DNA from: CAIRYW01 sp041665985
GTDB taxonomy: Bacteria > Patescibacteriota > Minisyncoccia > Phycocordibacterales > CAIRYW01
NCBI GenBank assembly: GCA_041665985.1
Contig: JBAYHV010000002.1
Location: 1-47,184, forward strand
DNA: 47,184 nt
Reading direction: 5' to 3'
Below the pieces are notes generated by a model. The model was not told the DNA's origin, ran no database searches, and saw only the letters and a list, made by a program, of their open reading frames with translations. Shown here in pieces: positions 26,071 to 32,724 of this stretch. The translations under genes and the position numbers were made by a program. The first letter of the stretch is position 1; every line of letters begins with the position of its first letter.

Positions 26071-26991
26071 TTAGACCCTAAGATATTTTCTAACTGCCAA
26101 ATAACTAGAAAGTGCTCCAATTCCCAAACCTGAAGCTGTAATTAACCCAATGAATTTAAGTATATTTGAAAGATAATAAGTGAATATATTTATTCCTGTT
26201 CCTAGATCGAATATCTTTGGACCGATCCAATATGTGATAGGCAGAATAATTATCAAAGAAAGTATCGCTGCGCAAAGGCCATAGATCAAACCGCTGACGA
26301 CAAATGGCCACCTAATATAGTGCGTACTTGCCCCCACAAGCCTCATCACAGAGATCTCTTCTCTTGCCATATATATTGCAAGACTAATTGTGTTGAAAGT
26401 TATAAGAAGTGAAATTAAGGAGAAAAAGATTATTCCAATGATCCCAAGTTTTTTGGAAGATGCGATCATTTTGTTTATAACATTAATTGCATCTTTATTT
26501 CTAGCATAATTTACGCGGTCGATAATACTGCTTTGTGCTTGGTTTTGTTCTGCATCTAAAAAAGATGCAATCCCTGAATATTGAGAAATGTCTTTTGCTT
26601 TAATACTCATAGCTGATCCGAAAGGATTTGTTCCAACTTCTTGAATTGCCTGAAGCGTTAGTTGGTCGTTTTGATGCCTTGCCGTAAAATCAGACAACTC
26701 CTGATCGCTTGATGCCAAAGTAATTTTATCAACCTCTGGCAAAGCTTGAATTCTTTTTTGAAGTATTGCGATCTCCTCCTCACTTGCAGAATTTGAAAGA
26801 TAAACTCTTATATCAACCGCGCTTTCTATTTGCGCCAAAGTTGAAGTAAGAATTGCTTTTGTAAAAAAAAGTGAAGCAATTACCAAAAGTGCGACAGTTG
26901 TGATCAAAACCGCTGCAACAGATACAGAAATATTTCTAGCAAAATTTATGAAACCGAGTCTAACTATTCTTTTTGTATTTATCCAGAACAT
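26071..26991 (-). CDS. ftsX: Cell-division protein FtsX
   Basis: 306 residues. The FtsX build is present: an N-terminal cytosolic part, TM1 (SVSVAAVLITTVALLVIASL), an outside loop of about 120 residues (RVYLSNSASEEEIAILQKR), and three C-terminal TM helices with the conserved ISVMRLVGASTHYIRWPFV motif. With FtsE it forms an ABC-type complex at the division site that controls peptidoglycan hydrolases. ftsE lies 196 bases upstream on the same strand. That spacer is unusually large for this pair and is filled by an AT-rich repeat and a hairpin. Confidence 0.93.
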   Translation of the reverse strand: MFWINTKRIVRLGFINFARNISVSVAAVLITTVALLVIASLFFTKAILTSTLAQIESAVDIRVYLSNSASEEEIAILQKRIQALPEVDKITLASSDQELSDFTARHQNDQLTLQAIQEVGTNPFGSAMSIKAKDISQYSGIASFLDAEQNQAQSSIIDRVNYARNKDAINVINKMIASSKKLGIIGIIFFSLISLLITFNTISLAIYMAREEISVMRLVGASTHYIRWPFVVSGLIYGLCAAILSLIIILPITYWIGPKIFDLGTGINIFTYYLSNILKFIGLITASGLGIGALSSYLAVRKYLRV

Positions 26992-26998
26992 AATATTT

Positions 26999-27120
26999 TA
27001 ATTCAAAATTTAAAATGCAAAAGTTAAAATTATAATTGAAAATTCAAAATTGAAATCCTTATTTTCTTTTTTTAAACTTTTTAATTTTGACTTGTAATTT
27101 TGCATTTTGATTTTTGAGCT
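26999..27120. repeat. AT-rich imperfect inverted repeat between ftsE and ftsX
   Basis: TTCAAAATTTAAAATGCAAA and similar words on the left are mirrored by TTTGCATTTTGATTTTTGA on the right. A region of the same wording lies upstream of pilT (46308-46432), so this is a dispersed repeat. Confidence 0.6.
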
Positions 27121-27149
27121 TTGACTTATTTTTAAAAGTTAGTGCTTGG

Positions 27150-27191
27150 GTGACCAAAAACATAGTCACTTTGTTCCTTGTTTTTGGTCAC
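27150..27191. repeat. Hairpin overlapping the ftsE stop
   Basis: GTGACCAAAAACA (27150-27162) is the exact complement of TGTTTTTGGTCAC (27179-27191), with a 16-base loop. No T-run follows, so it may be an RNA-stability element rather than a terminator. Confidence 0.6.
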
Positions 27192-27868
27192 ATCACAAAC
27201 TTACCTTTTTTGTTGTCTCTAATAATTTTTCCTTTTTCCATAGTAATTACTCTTTTTCCAAGCAGATCAACGATCTCTTTATTGTGCGTTGCAAGAATAA
27301 CCACTGTTCCTAGGTCATTTATTTTTTTTAGGATATCAATAATTTCTCTGCTTGCAACTGGATCTAAGTTTCCTGTTGGTTCGTCTGCAATAATAATATC
27401 AGGCTGGTTAACGATCGCTCGTGCAATTGCTACTCTTTGTTTTTCTCCTCCAGAAAGCTGTCCAGGAAAACTTCTGATCTTGTCCGAAAGATTTACGAGC
27501 TCAAGAACGTGAGGCACATCTGAGGCAATATCTTCCTCGCTTCTTCCTGAAGCTTCCATAGCAAAAGCAATATTCTCAAAAACAGTAAGGTGAGGCAAAA
27601 GTCTAAAATCTTGAAAAACAGTACCGATTCGTCTGCGATATTTGTTTATTTCATTTTTTCCTAATTTATGAATATTTACAGACTCAAAATAGACAATACC
27701 TTGTGATGGAGATTCTTCGCCTAAGATCATTTTAAGCAATGTGGTCTTGCCTGCTCCAGAGTGTCCCACTATAGAAACAAACTCTTTTGGTTCCACAGAA
27801 ATGGTTATGTCCTCAAGGGCGGCGGTAGAATTAAAATATTTTTTTGAAACTTTATCAAAGTAAATCAT
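27188..27868 (-). CDS. ftsE: Cell-division ATP-binding protein FtsE
   Basis: 226 residues, a complete ABC ATPase: Walker A GHSGAGKTT, Q-loop FQDFRLLPHLTVFEN, signature LSGGEKQRVAIARA, Walker B IIIADEPTGNLD, and the H-switch ATHN. The sequence around VNQPDIIIADEPTGNLDP is typical of FtsE/LolD-type proteins, and pairing with ftsX settles the identity. It powers the FtsEX complex. The stop codon lies within a hairpin (27150-27191). Confidence 0.95.
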   Translation of the reverse strand: MIYFDKVSKKYFNSTAALEDITISVEPKEFVSIVGHSGAGKTTLLKMILGEESPSQGIVYFESVNIHKLGKNEINKYRRRIGTVFQDFRLLPHLTVFENIAFAMEASGRSEEDIASDVPHVLELVNLSDKIRSFPGQLSGGEKQRVAIARAIVNQPDIIIADEPTGNLDPVASREIIDILKKINDLGTVVILATHNKEIVDLLGKRVITMEKGKIIRDNKKGKFVM

Positions 27869-27905
27869 ATAATTTTTTAATGAATGAAATGAGTTTTAAA
27901 ATTAA

Positions 27906-28014
27906 TGCCCAGCACATAGTTTTTTTGCTGGAGAAAAATTGAACTCAATTATCTTTGTATTGTACCAAAAATAATGAAAGATGGCACTAAATCTTAAAAA
28001 CTTTGTGCTGGGCA
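27906..28014. repeat. Long-range inverted repeat flanking the prfB-ftsE spacer
   Basis: TGCCCAGCACA (27906-27916) is repeated in inverse at 28004-28014, 87 bases apart. Inner words (GGCACTAAATC, TTTTTGCTGG) add partial pairing. It may be a remnant of a small mobile palindrome or an mRNA fold after prfB. Confidence 0.45.
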
Positions 28015-28032
28015 CTGAAATCTATTTGTAAA

Positions 28033-28905
28033 TTATAAGGATTTCTCCGCTTCAAGAAATTTTTCTATGTCGCCGTTCAAAACCGCTTCAGTGTTGGCTG
28101 TTTCTACATTTGTTCGATGGTCTTTGACCATTTTATACGGATGCAAAACATATGAGCGGATCTGGTTTCCCCACTCCACATCTGTTGTTTTGGAAATTTG
28201 CATTCCTTTTTCTTTGGCATTTCTTTCTGCCTCAAAAATAATATAAAGTTTTCCTTTCAAAATTTCCATAGCTTTTTCTTTATTTTGTCCTTGGCTTCTT
28301 TCAGAATCTACATGAACTGAGACCTTTGTTGGAATATGAACAATTCTGACGGCAGTTTCTCTTTTGTTTACATTTTGTCCGCCAGGACCGCTTGATTTTG
28401 AAAACTCAATTTTAAGATCAGTATCAGGAATTTCTACATTCATTTTCTTTTCAAATTTTGGAATGACCTCAACCATTGCAAAAGAAGTATGTCTCAAACT
28501 TTTTGCATTGAAAGGAGAAAGCCTTACAAGCCTATGCACTCCTGATTCATTTTTTAAAGTTCCGTAAGCATTTTTTCCTTTTATTTCAAAAGTTGTATTG
28601 CGAATTCCTCCATGATCATTTTTGTTTTCATGGATCAAATACATTCCCCATCCTTTTTTTGAAACATATTTTTGATACATTGAAAGAAGCATTGAAGCAA
28701 AATCTTCAGAATCAATTCCTCCTGCACCAGAAAAAATTGTTAACACCGCATCCCCGCTATCAAAAGGGCTTCCGCCTTCTACTGTATTTTTTAGATCCTG
28801 AAGTTCTTTTATTAAAAGCTGAGCCTGATCTTTATCATTCCAAAAATCCGCAGACATCATCTGTTCTTCGATCTCTTTAATTCTTTTTTCTTTTTCTTCT
28901 TTCAT
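28033..28905 (-). CDS. prfB: Peptide chain release factor 2, short N-terminus
   Basis: 290 residues from ATG 28905. It ends translation at UGA and UAA. The anticodon-like tripeptide SPF (RLVRLSPFNAKSLRHTSF) marks RF2, and GGQ is in SGPGGQNVNK. The protein is shorter than the usual 340-365 residues: most of the N-terminal helical domain is missing, beginning at MKEEKEKRIKEIEEQMMSAD. No CUUUGA frameshift site is seen upstream. An in-frame GTG at 28956 would add 17 residues, but those codons are the duplicated tRNA-Thr tail, so I prefer ATG 28905. The presence of RF2 supports UGA being a stop in this organism. Confidence 0.93.
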   Translation of the reverse strand: MKEEKEKRIKEIEEQMMSADFWNDKDQAQLLIKELQDLKNTVEGGSPFDSGDAVLTIFSGAGGIDSEDFASMLLSMYQKYVSKKGWGMYLIHENKNDHGGIRNTTFEIKGKNAYGTLKNESGVHRLVRLSPFNAKSLRHTSFAMVEVIPKFEKKMNVEIPDTDLKIEFSKSSGPGGQNVNKRETAVRIVHIPTKVSVHVDSERSQGQNKEKAMEILKGKLYIIFEAERNAKEKGMQISKTTDVEWGNQIRSYVLHPYKMVKDHRTNVETANTEAVLNGDIEKFLEAEKSL

Positions 28906-28914
28906 TTTTTTAAA

Positions 28915-29079
28915 ATAAACACTTTCGTATTTGAGCCGAGAGTGAGAATCGGTCACGAGTTACTAAATATTTTATTTCGCTTCACTCATAAAAGATTAAG
29001 TACTCTCGACCCCGTCTCGTGCCCGCTAATGCGGACTTCGCTTTGCTACGTGCACTCCGACCTTCAATTCTCATCAAAT
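28915..29079 (-). repeat. tRNA-Thr tail copy plus non-coding unit bounded by GGTCACGA
   Basis: 28915-28951 repeats 29080-29116 with one difference: the tRNA-Thr 3' end from the T-loop, its downstream hairpin and a few bases. The unit between begins GGTCACGAG (28951-28959) and contains CTCTCGACCCCG and CACTCCGACC, motifs also found in the units beside tRNA-Met. The distal copy lies right before the prfB start. Confidence 0.75.
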
Positions 29080-29098
29080 ATAAATACTTTCGTATTTG

Positions 29099-29169
29099 AG
29101 CCGAGAGTGAGAATCGAACTCACGTTACTGCTTTACGAAAGCAGTGTTCTACCACTGAACTATATCGGC
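29099..29169 (-). tRNA. tRNA-Thr(CGU)
   Basis: Acceptor GCCGATA/TCTCGGC (one mismatch), D-arm ATAGTTCAGTGGTAGAAC, anticodon loop TTCGTAA with anticodon CGT, T-arm GTGAGTTCGATTCTCAC. The 5' end closely resembles known bacterial tRNA-Thr (GCTGATATAGCTCAGT). No CCA is encoded. Confidence 0.92.
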
Positions 29170-29231
29170 TTTTTAGTATAATTACTAAGTATTCTAACCA
29201 AAATCTAACAAAACCGCATCTTTAATGCCTA

Positions 29232-29258
29232 TTGCAATGCAAAATACCGTTGTATAAT
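29232..29258 (+). promoter_or_regulatory. Putative promoter of the DUF378 gene
   Basis: TTGCAA (29232-29237), a 15-base spacer and TATAAT (29253-29258). The leader would be about 45 bases. The spacer is a little short. Confidence 0.5.
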
Positions 29259-29310
29259 TGTATGTATAAAATGTTCAAGGTCGAAATTAACAATTTAATT
29301 TCACTATTCC

Positions 29311-29541
29311 ATGAAAACTATTCATATGATCTCTTTCCTTCTCCTTATTGTTGGTGGTCTTAACTGGCTACTTGTAGGATTAGGAGCAGGAGATCTTGTT
29401 GCAATACTCTTTGGAGCAGGAAGTATTCTTGCAAGAATTGTTTATGTTCTTGTTGGAGTTTCAGCAATTGTCTTGCTTGCAACTCACAAAAAGGATTGTA
29501 AAATGTGCAAAGTATCAGGAGCACAGCCTACCTCAATGTAA
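29311..29541 (+). CDS. DUF378 family small membrane protein
   Basis: 76 residues with two transmembrane helices. The DUF378 signature is clear: LLIVGGLNWLLVGLGAGDLV in the first helix and ARIVYVLVGVSAIVLL in the second. A short C-terminal tail carries two Cys (DCKMCK). The function of the family is unknown. It has its own promoter and terminator, so it is a single-gene unit on the opposite strand to its neighbours. Confidence 0.92.
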   Translation: MKTIHMISFLLLIVGGLNWLLVGLGAGDLVAILFGAGSILARIVYVLVGVSAIVLLATHKKDCKMCKVSGAQPTSM

Positions 29542-29561
29542 TTGAGGATATTTTCTCAAAC

Positions 29562-29593
29562 AAAAAACCATTCTCCGAGGCGAATGGTTTTTT
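29562..29593 (+). terminator. Terminator of the DUF378 gene
   Basis: AAAAAACCATTC pairs with GAATGGTTTTTT, with an eight-base loop, 20 bases after the stop. Confidence 0.9.
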
Positions 29594-29603
29594 GTTTGTA
29601 TAT

Positions 29604-29678
29604 TGGAGCCGTTGGTGAGGATCGGACTCACGCTCTCCATATTACCAATATGGTGCTTTACCACTAAGCTACAACGGC
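29604..29678 (-). tRNA. tRNA-Thr(GGU)
   Basis: Acceptor GCCGTTG/CAACGGC, anticodon loop TTGGTAA with anticodon GGT, T73 and an encoded CCA, the only one of the tRNAs here with CCA. The T-loop begins TCC rather than the usual TTC. Confidence 0.92.
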
Positions 29679-29747
29679 AAATAAAAATTATAAAAAAGCC
29701 AGCTCATATTATTATAAACTGGCTGTTTTTTCAATTTAACAAATTAA

Positions 29748-30266
29748 TTATTTGAAACTTGCTTTATCATCCACCTCAAGATAATCAAAAAGAGTAGTTT
29801 TCATAGGGTCTAAACCAAGTCTTTCACATTCCCCTTTAAACCAATCAACTTTTTCTGGATTTGTTTCATAAAGAGTATCAAACTCTTTGCTCCGACTTCA
29901 CTCGGATTTTGTGGAAGCGATATCACTTCCACGAACCTCTCGCTTGCCGGAGTAAGAAAAATCACTGTGAAAAGATTCACTCCAAGCTTTTATTTCGTCC
30001 TCTGTTTTTGGAACACCATGTTCAAAAACCCATTTTCCAATTTCTTCGTCACTCGCCCCAGTTGCAACAAAATCTTTGAACTCTTCTGCATCAATTCCCT
30101 TAAAACCAAAGATCATTTTATCTAGAGGACAATTAAAATGATATTCTCCAACAGTTCCTGCAAGAAAAGATCTGCATTTATCTATACTTCTTGCAAGAAT
30201 TGCAAAACCATTTATTTGTTCATAAGGACTTCTTGGAGCCTCTTTTGTTAGATCTCTTGCATTCAT
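29748..30266 (-). pseudogene. DUF5069 protein gene interrupted by a palindrome with in-frame TGA
   Basis: The N-terminal part (MNARDLTKEAPRSPYEQING ... ILARSIDKCRSFLAGTVGEY, then FNCPLDKMIFGF) is a good DUF5069 match. After SESFHSDFSYS the frame enters a GC-richer palindromic stretch and meets TGA at 29898-29900. In the same frame, beyond the TGA, the usual DUF5069 end resumes: KEFDTLYETNPEKVDWFKGE, then GLDPMKTTLFDYLEVDD, stop at 29748. Removing the insert (about 63-66 bases) gives about 150 residues, the normal family length. As it stands the product is a 122-residue truncated protein. The function of DUF5069 is unknown. Confidence 0.82.
29889..29953. repeat. Palindromic insert inside the DUF5069 gene
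   Basis: The inner hairpin is GTGGAAG...CTTCCAC (29911-29932). The outer arms CTCCGACTTCACTCGG and CTCTCGCTTGCCGGAG are partly complementary. It is GC-richer than the host gene and in frame except for one TGA. Confidence 0.65.
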
Positions 30267-30292
30267 TTGTTTATTTGATAATTGATAATTTT

Positions 30293-30988
30293 TTAATCTC
30301 TCTTTCTTTCCATATAAACAGAAACAGTTCTTCTTTTATGTGGCTTACCATCAAGCACATGTCTATAACTTTTTAGCATTTTAAATATCTTAAAATTTTG
30401 CGAGTAGAGATCATAAATTTCCTGTTCAGTATAAACGTGCTCAGCTACTTTTATTTTTGGGTGAATATAACTTCCTTCTTCTCCGGCAGGAAATTCTTTA
30501 ATTAATCTTTTGGCATGACTATCTCCATCCATAATAAAAGTTTTAAACAAAACCCATCCATAAGGTTTTGTAACGCGAGCAATTTCCGAAGCTAAAGCCT
30601 TTCTATCTTTTTCGTTCAAAAAATGAGAGGTCATCATATCCAAAACAATATCGCAAGTTGCGTCTTCTGTTGGAAGTTTGTCTTTAACTTCCATAGCAAT
30701 GTAATTAATATTTAATTTTTTATCTTTAGTTTTATTTGTAGCTTGTTCAATTGCCGTTGCCGAAATATCAATACCCAAACCATTCATATGGTATTCTTCA
30801 CACAAATTTATGATATTCCTTCCATTTCCGCATCCAATATCAAGAACAAATCCACCCTTAGGAAAAGGATCCCACTCTGCATTTCTTACAGTCCACTTAG
30901 CAAAATGGATCAGATCTTCTGCAGGAGCATCCGACATCGCTAAATGTTTTGGATCTTTGTATTCTTTTTCCCAAAAAGTTTTTGACAT
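30293..30988 (-). CDS. Class I SAM-dependent methyltransferase
   Basis: 231 residues. Motif I is GFVLDIGCGNGRNIINL, followed by the acidic loop GLGIDISATAIEQA and the motif IV region CDIVLDMMTSHFLNE. This is a standard Rossmann methyltransferase with no extra domain. The opening FWEKEYKDPKH resembles TehB/UbiE-like small-molecule methyltransferases, but the substrate cannot be read. The gene lies 26 bases upstream of the DUF5069 gene on the same strand, so the two were probably one operon. Confidence 0.88.
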   Translation of the reverse strand: MSKTFWEKEYKDPKHLAMSDAPAEDLIHFAKWTVRNAEWDPFPKGGFVLDIGCGNGRNIINLCEEYHMNGLGIDISATAIEQATNKTKDKKLNINYIAMEVKDKLPTEDATCDIVLDMMTSHFLNEKDRKALASEIARVTKPYGWVLFKTFIMDGDSHAKRLIKEFPAGEEGSYIHPKIKVAEHVYTEQEIYDLYSQNFKIFKMLKSYRHVLDGKPHKRRTVSVYMERKRD

Positions 30989-31049
30989 ATTTTTATTTTT
31001 ACACTATCTGTTCTATTTTATCATAAAGACATAACATCTTTGGCTAATC

Positions 31050-31074
31050 AAAAAATCCCCTTTCGGGGATTTTT
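31050..31074 (-). terminator. Terminator of tRNA-Asp
   Basis: AAAATCCCC/GGGGATTTT with the tetraloop GAAA on the minus strand, followed by six T. Confidence 0.9.
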
Positions 31075-31079
31075 ATCTG

Positions 31080-31153
31080 CGCGATCGACCGGGCTTGAAC
31101 CGGCAACCTCCCACGTGACAGGCGGGTGCTCTAACCAGTTGAGCTACGATCGC
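31080..31153 (-). tRNA. tRNA-Asp(GUC)
   Basis: Acceptor GCGATCG/CGATCGC, anticodon loop CTGTCAC with anticodon GTC, discriminator G73 as expected for Asp, T-arm GCCGGTTCAAGCCCGGT. No CCA is encoded. Confidence 0.95.
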
Positions 31154-31253
31154 ATTTTCACAAACTCTTTAAAAATCACCTTTTTGCTTTAAAGTGAGGT
31201 GATTTATGACCATTATACATAAAATTACATAATTTTAAAGAACTTCTTAATTT

Positions 31254-31539
31254 TGTGTCGGGGGCGAGAATTGGTCACGAATATTTCATTTACCAAGACA
31301 AATAAAATTTCCTGATCTGGACTCGGTCCACCAAGGCGGATACCCCCGCCTTTCGACTCTGCACCAAAAAACTCCGTTTTTATGTGTCGAGGGCGAGAGT
31401 CGGTCACGAATAATTTGTTCGTAGTCACTCACAAATTTTCTCGACCCCGGCTCGGTATTTTTCTTGCAAGAAAAATATACCTCCGCCTTTCGACTCTGCA
31501 CCAAAAAACTCCGTTTTTATGTGTCGAGGGCGAGAGTCG
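31254..31539 (-). repeat. Two tandem GGTCACGA-bounded units downstream of tRNA-Met
   Basis: The tRNA-Met 3' tail occurs three times: in the tRNA (31522-31539), at 31383-31402 and, diverged, at 31254-31272. Each partial copy is followed on the plus strand by GGTCACGAATA. The 57 bases 31346-31402 and 31483-31539 are identical (period 137) and include a small A/T hairpin terminator (AAAAACGGAGTTTTT on the minus strand). The middle parts differ but share the ACTCGG and CCGCCTTTCGACTCTGCACC blocks. Confidence 0.85.
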
Positions 31540-31594
31540 AACTCGCGACCGCAGCTTTATGAGTGCTGTGCTCTACCACCTGAGCTACCCCGAC
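31522..31594 (-). tRNA. tRNA-Met(CAU), elongator (or Ile2)
   Basis: Acceptor GTCGGGG/CCTCGAC, D-arm GTAGCTCAGGTGGTAGAGC, anticodon loop CTCATAA with anticodon CAT, T-arm GCGAGTTCGACTCTCGC. A31 and A39 do not pair. It is not an initiator because 1-72 is a G-C pair. A lysidine-type Ile2 identity cannot be excluded. Confidence 0.88.
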
Positions 31595-31608
31595 ATACCT
31601 AATTTCTA

Positions 31609-32289
31609 TCAGTTTTCTTTCAAAAACTCAATCCCTCCTAATATTCTTTGCTTTAAAATTGTTCCCTTTCTAACTTTTATCCTTAAAACTCCGTAGTAAT
31701 TTTTATTGTCTGGATATATTTTTTTGCTAACTGATTTTATCAAACTGGTTTTTGTAAAATGGTTCAATGGTATACCAGTGTTTTTTGACCAAAATTTTAA
31801 TATTTGAGAAACTTTTTTTTGATGCAGAATATTTATACTTAATCTTGCAACAAAATTATCTTTTTCTATTCCATAAATTTCACGAAACCATTTTAACATT
31901 AAAGTAATCATTTTGGGATCGCTATTTGTAAAACCAATTTCACTATGACTTTTTTTATAACCCTCTGCCCAATACAAAGCAAGTCCTGCAATAAGAAGAT
32001 CTCGTTTTGACAAAATACCAACGTCTCTTTTTCCTATCATCCCCTGTTTCAAATCTCTTTCAATCCTTTCTTGTCTTATCTTTTCAGAATAAATTAGACT
32101 TCCTTTTAACCCAGCTTCCTTTTGTTTTTTTGCTAAATTAACCAATTGCTTTCTATTCAAAATTATTTCTTTACACCAAAAAGAAATGGTACTTTTACTA
32201 ACTTTCAAAAGATCAGAAATCTCTTTTATACTCGCTCCATCTTTCATTCTTATTTGCCTAGCTTTTTCTCTAAGAATTATATTTGCCAT
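31609..32289 (-). CDS. HTH plus LAGLIDADG-like DNA-binding protein
   Basis: 226 residues. The N-terminus (about 1-45) is a helix-turn-helix: KARQIRMKDGASIKEISDLL, then VSKSTISFWC. From about 95, GLALYWAEGYKKSHSEIGFT and the following NSDPKMITLMLKWF resemble the homing-endonuclease-like fold seen in WhiA and in many CPR and archaeal proteins. The acidic E of YWAEG sits where a LAGLIDADG aspartate would be. It lies between two tRNA genes that carry insertions (tRNA-Met with tandem units, tRNA-fMet with an intron). A link to these insertions is possible but unproven; it may simply be a regulator. Confidence 0.65.
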   Translation of the reverse strand: MANIILREKARQIRMKDGASIKEISDLLKVSKSTISFWCKEIILNRKQLVNLAKKQKEAGLKGSLIYSEKIRQERIERDLKQGMIGKRDVGILSKRDLLIAGLALYWAEGYKKSHSEIGFTNSDPKMITLMLKWFREIYGIEKDNFVARLSINILHQKKVSQILKFWSKNTGIPLNHFTKTSLIKSVSKKIYPDNKNYYGVLRIKVRKGTILKQRILGGIEFLKEN

Positions 32290-32340
32290 ATTATTGTATG
32301 AGAGTCAGTATATTATAGCATTGCATACCCTATTCCAATA

Positions 32341-32368
32341 TTGTTTTAAAAAAATATTTATGTATAAT
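32341..32368 (+). promoter_or_regulatory. Promoter of the intron-containing tRNA-fMet
   Basis: A perfect TATAAT at 32363-32368, ten bases before the tRNA 5' end. The -35 (TTGTTT, 32341-32346, 16-base spacer) is weak. Confidence 0.6.
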
Positions 32369-32377
32369 ATTCTTCAT

Positions 32378-32665
32378 AGCGGGATGGAGGAGCAGTACCT
32401 CGTCAGGCTCGATTTGGGCTCCTTAGACAGTAATGTCTTGTGGATAATTCGTCAAACTCGGTGAAACCCTCCTTTATTGAAGGCAATACCGAGCCAAGCC
32501 AAATATGTAAATATTTGGAAGGTGTAGAGACTAAACGGCGAGTCCCCTCAATTGCAAAAGCAATCGGGGAAAGATATAGTCCAGACCACAAATTCATTTT
32601 GAAGCAATGAAAATTGTAGTGGTAAGCATAACCTGAAAGCGTCGGTGCAATTCCGACTCCCGCAA
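32378..32665 (+). tRNA. Initiator tRNA-Met(CAU) split by a group I intron
   Basis: Exon 1 is 32378-32409 and exon 2 is 32627-32665. Joined, they give acceptor pairs 2-71 to 7-66 (GCGGGA/TCCCGC) with an A1-A72 mismatch, the mark of bacterial initiators. The anticodon arm is TCAGG-CTCATAA-CCTGA and the T-stem GTCGG/CCGAC. Odd points: the D-loop is only AGCAGTA and lacks the GG pair, and the T-loop is TGCAATT with G in place of T55. The normal D-loop/T-loop contacts would thus be missing. CCA is not encoded. It may be a working but unusual initiator or a decaying copy. Confidence 0.88.
32410..32626 (+). ncRNA. Group I self-splicing intron in the tRNA-fMet anticodon loop
   Basis: 217 bases inserted between U33 and C34. 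The 5' exon ends in U and the intron ends in G, as group I rules require. Conserved core elements are visible: Q (AATACCGAGCCAAGCC), R (GTAGAGACTAAACGG) and S (AAAGATATAGTCC), with P7 from GACTA/TAGTC and a P8 CCCC...GGGG stem. The core wording closely resembles the small tRNA introns of cyanobacteria (IC3 type). No open reading frame is inside, so it carries no homing enzyme of its own. Confidence 0.92.
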
Positions 32666-32672
32666 CACGTAG

Positions 32673-32700
32673 AAAAAACATCCTTTTAGGATGTTTTTTT
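32673..32700 (+). terminator. Terminator of tRNA-fMet
   Basis: AAAAAACATCCT pairs with AGGATGTTTTTT, followed by more T, eight bases after the tRNA end. A diverged second version of this hairpin follows the distal tRNA tail copy (about 32960-32993, AATAACACC/GGTGTTATT type). Confidence 0.9.
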
Positions 32701-32724
32701 GTGTAAGGGAGAGTAGACAAATTT

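Noticed and set aside
28942..29181. Open frame antisense to tRNA-Thr(CGU)
   Set aside because: FEPRVRIELTLLLYESSVLP is the well-known artefact of reading a tRNA gene backwards.
29898..29900. UGA as a sense codon (as in SR1/Gracilibacteria)
   Set aside because: RF2 is encoded in the window and the other genes end at UGA, UAA or UAG without internal UGA; the DUF5069 case is better explained by an insert.
31225..31504. Two overlapping open frames over the tRNA-Met tail units
   Set aside because: The frames come from repeated antisense tRNA tails (VTNSRPRH, RDRLSPSTHK) and are not conserved protein-like sequence.
31254..31539. Possible CRISPR array from repeated 57-base units
   Set aside because: Only two exact repeats with unequal partners, the repeat is a tRNA tail plus terminator, and no cas genes are present.
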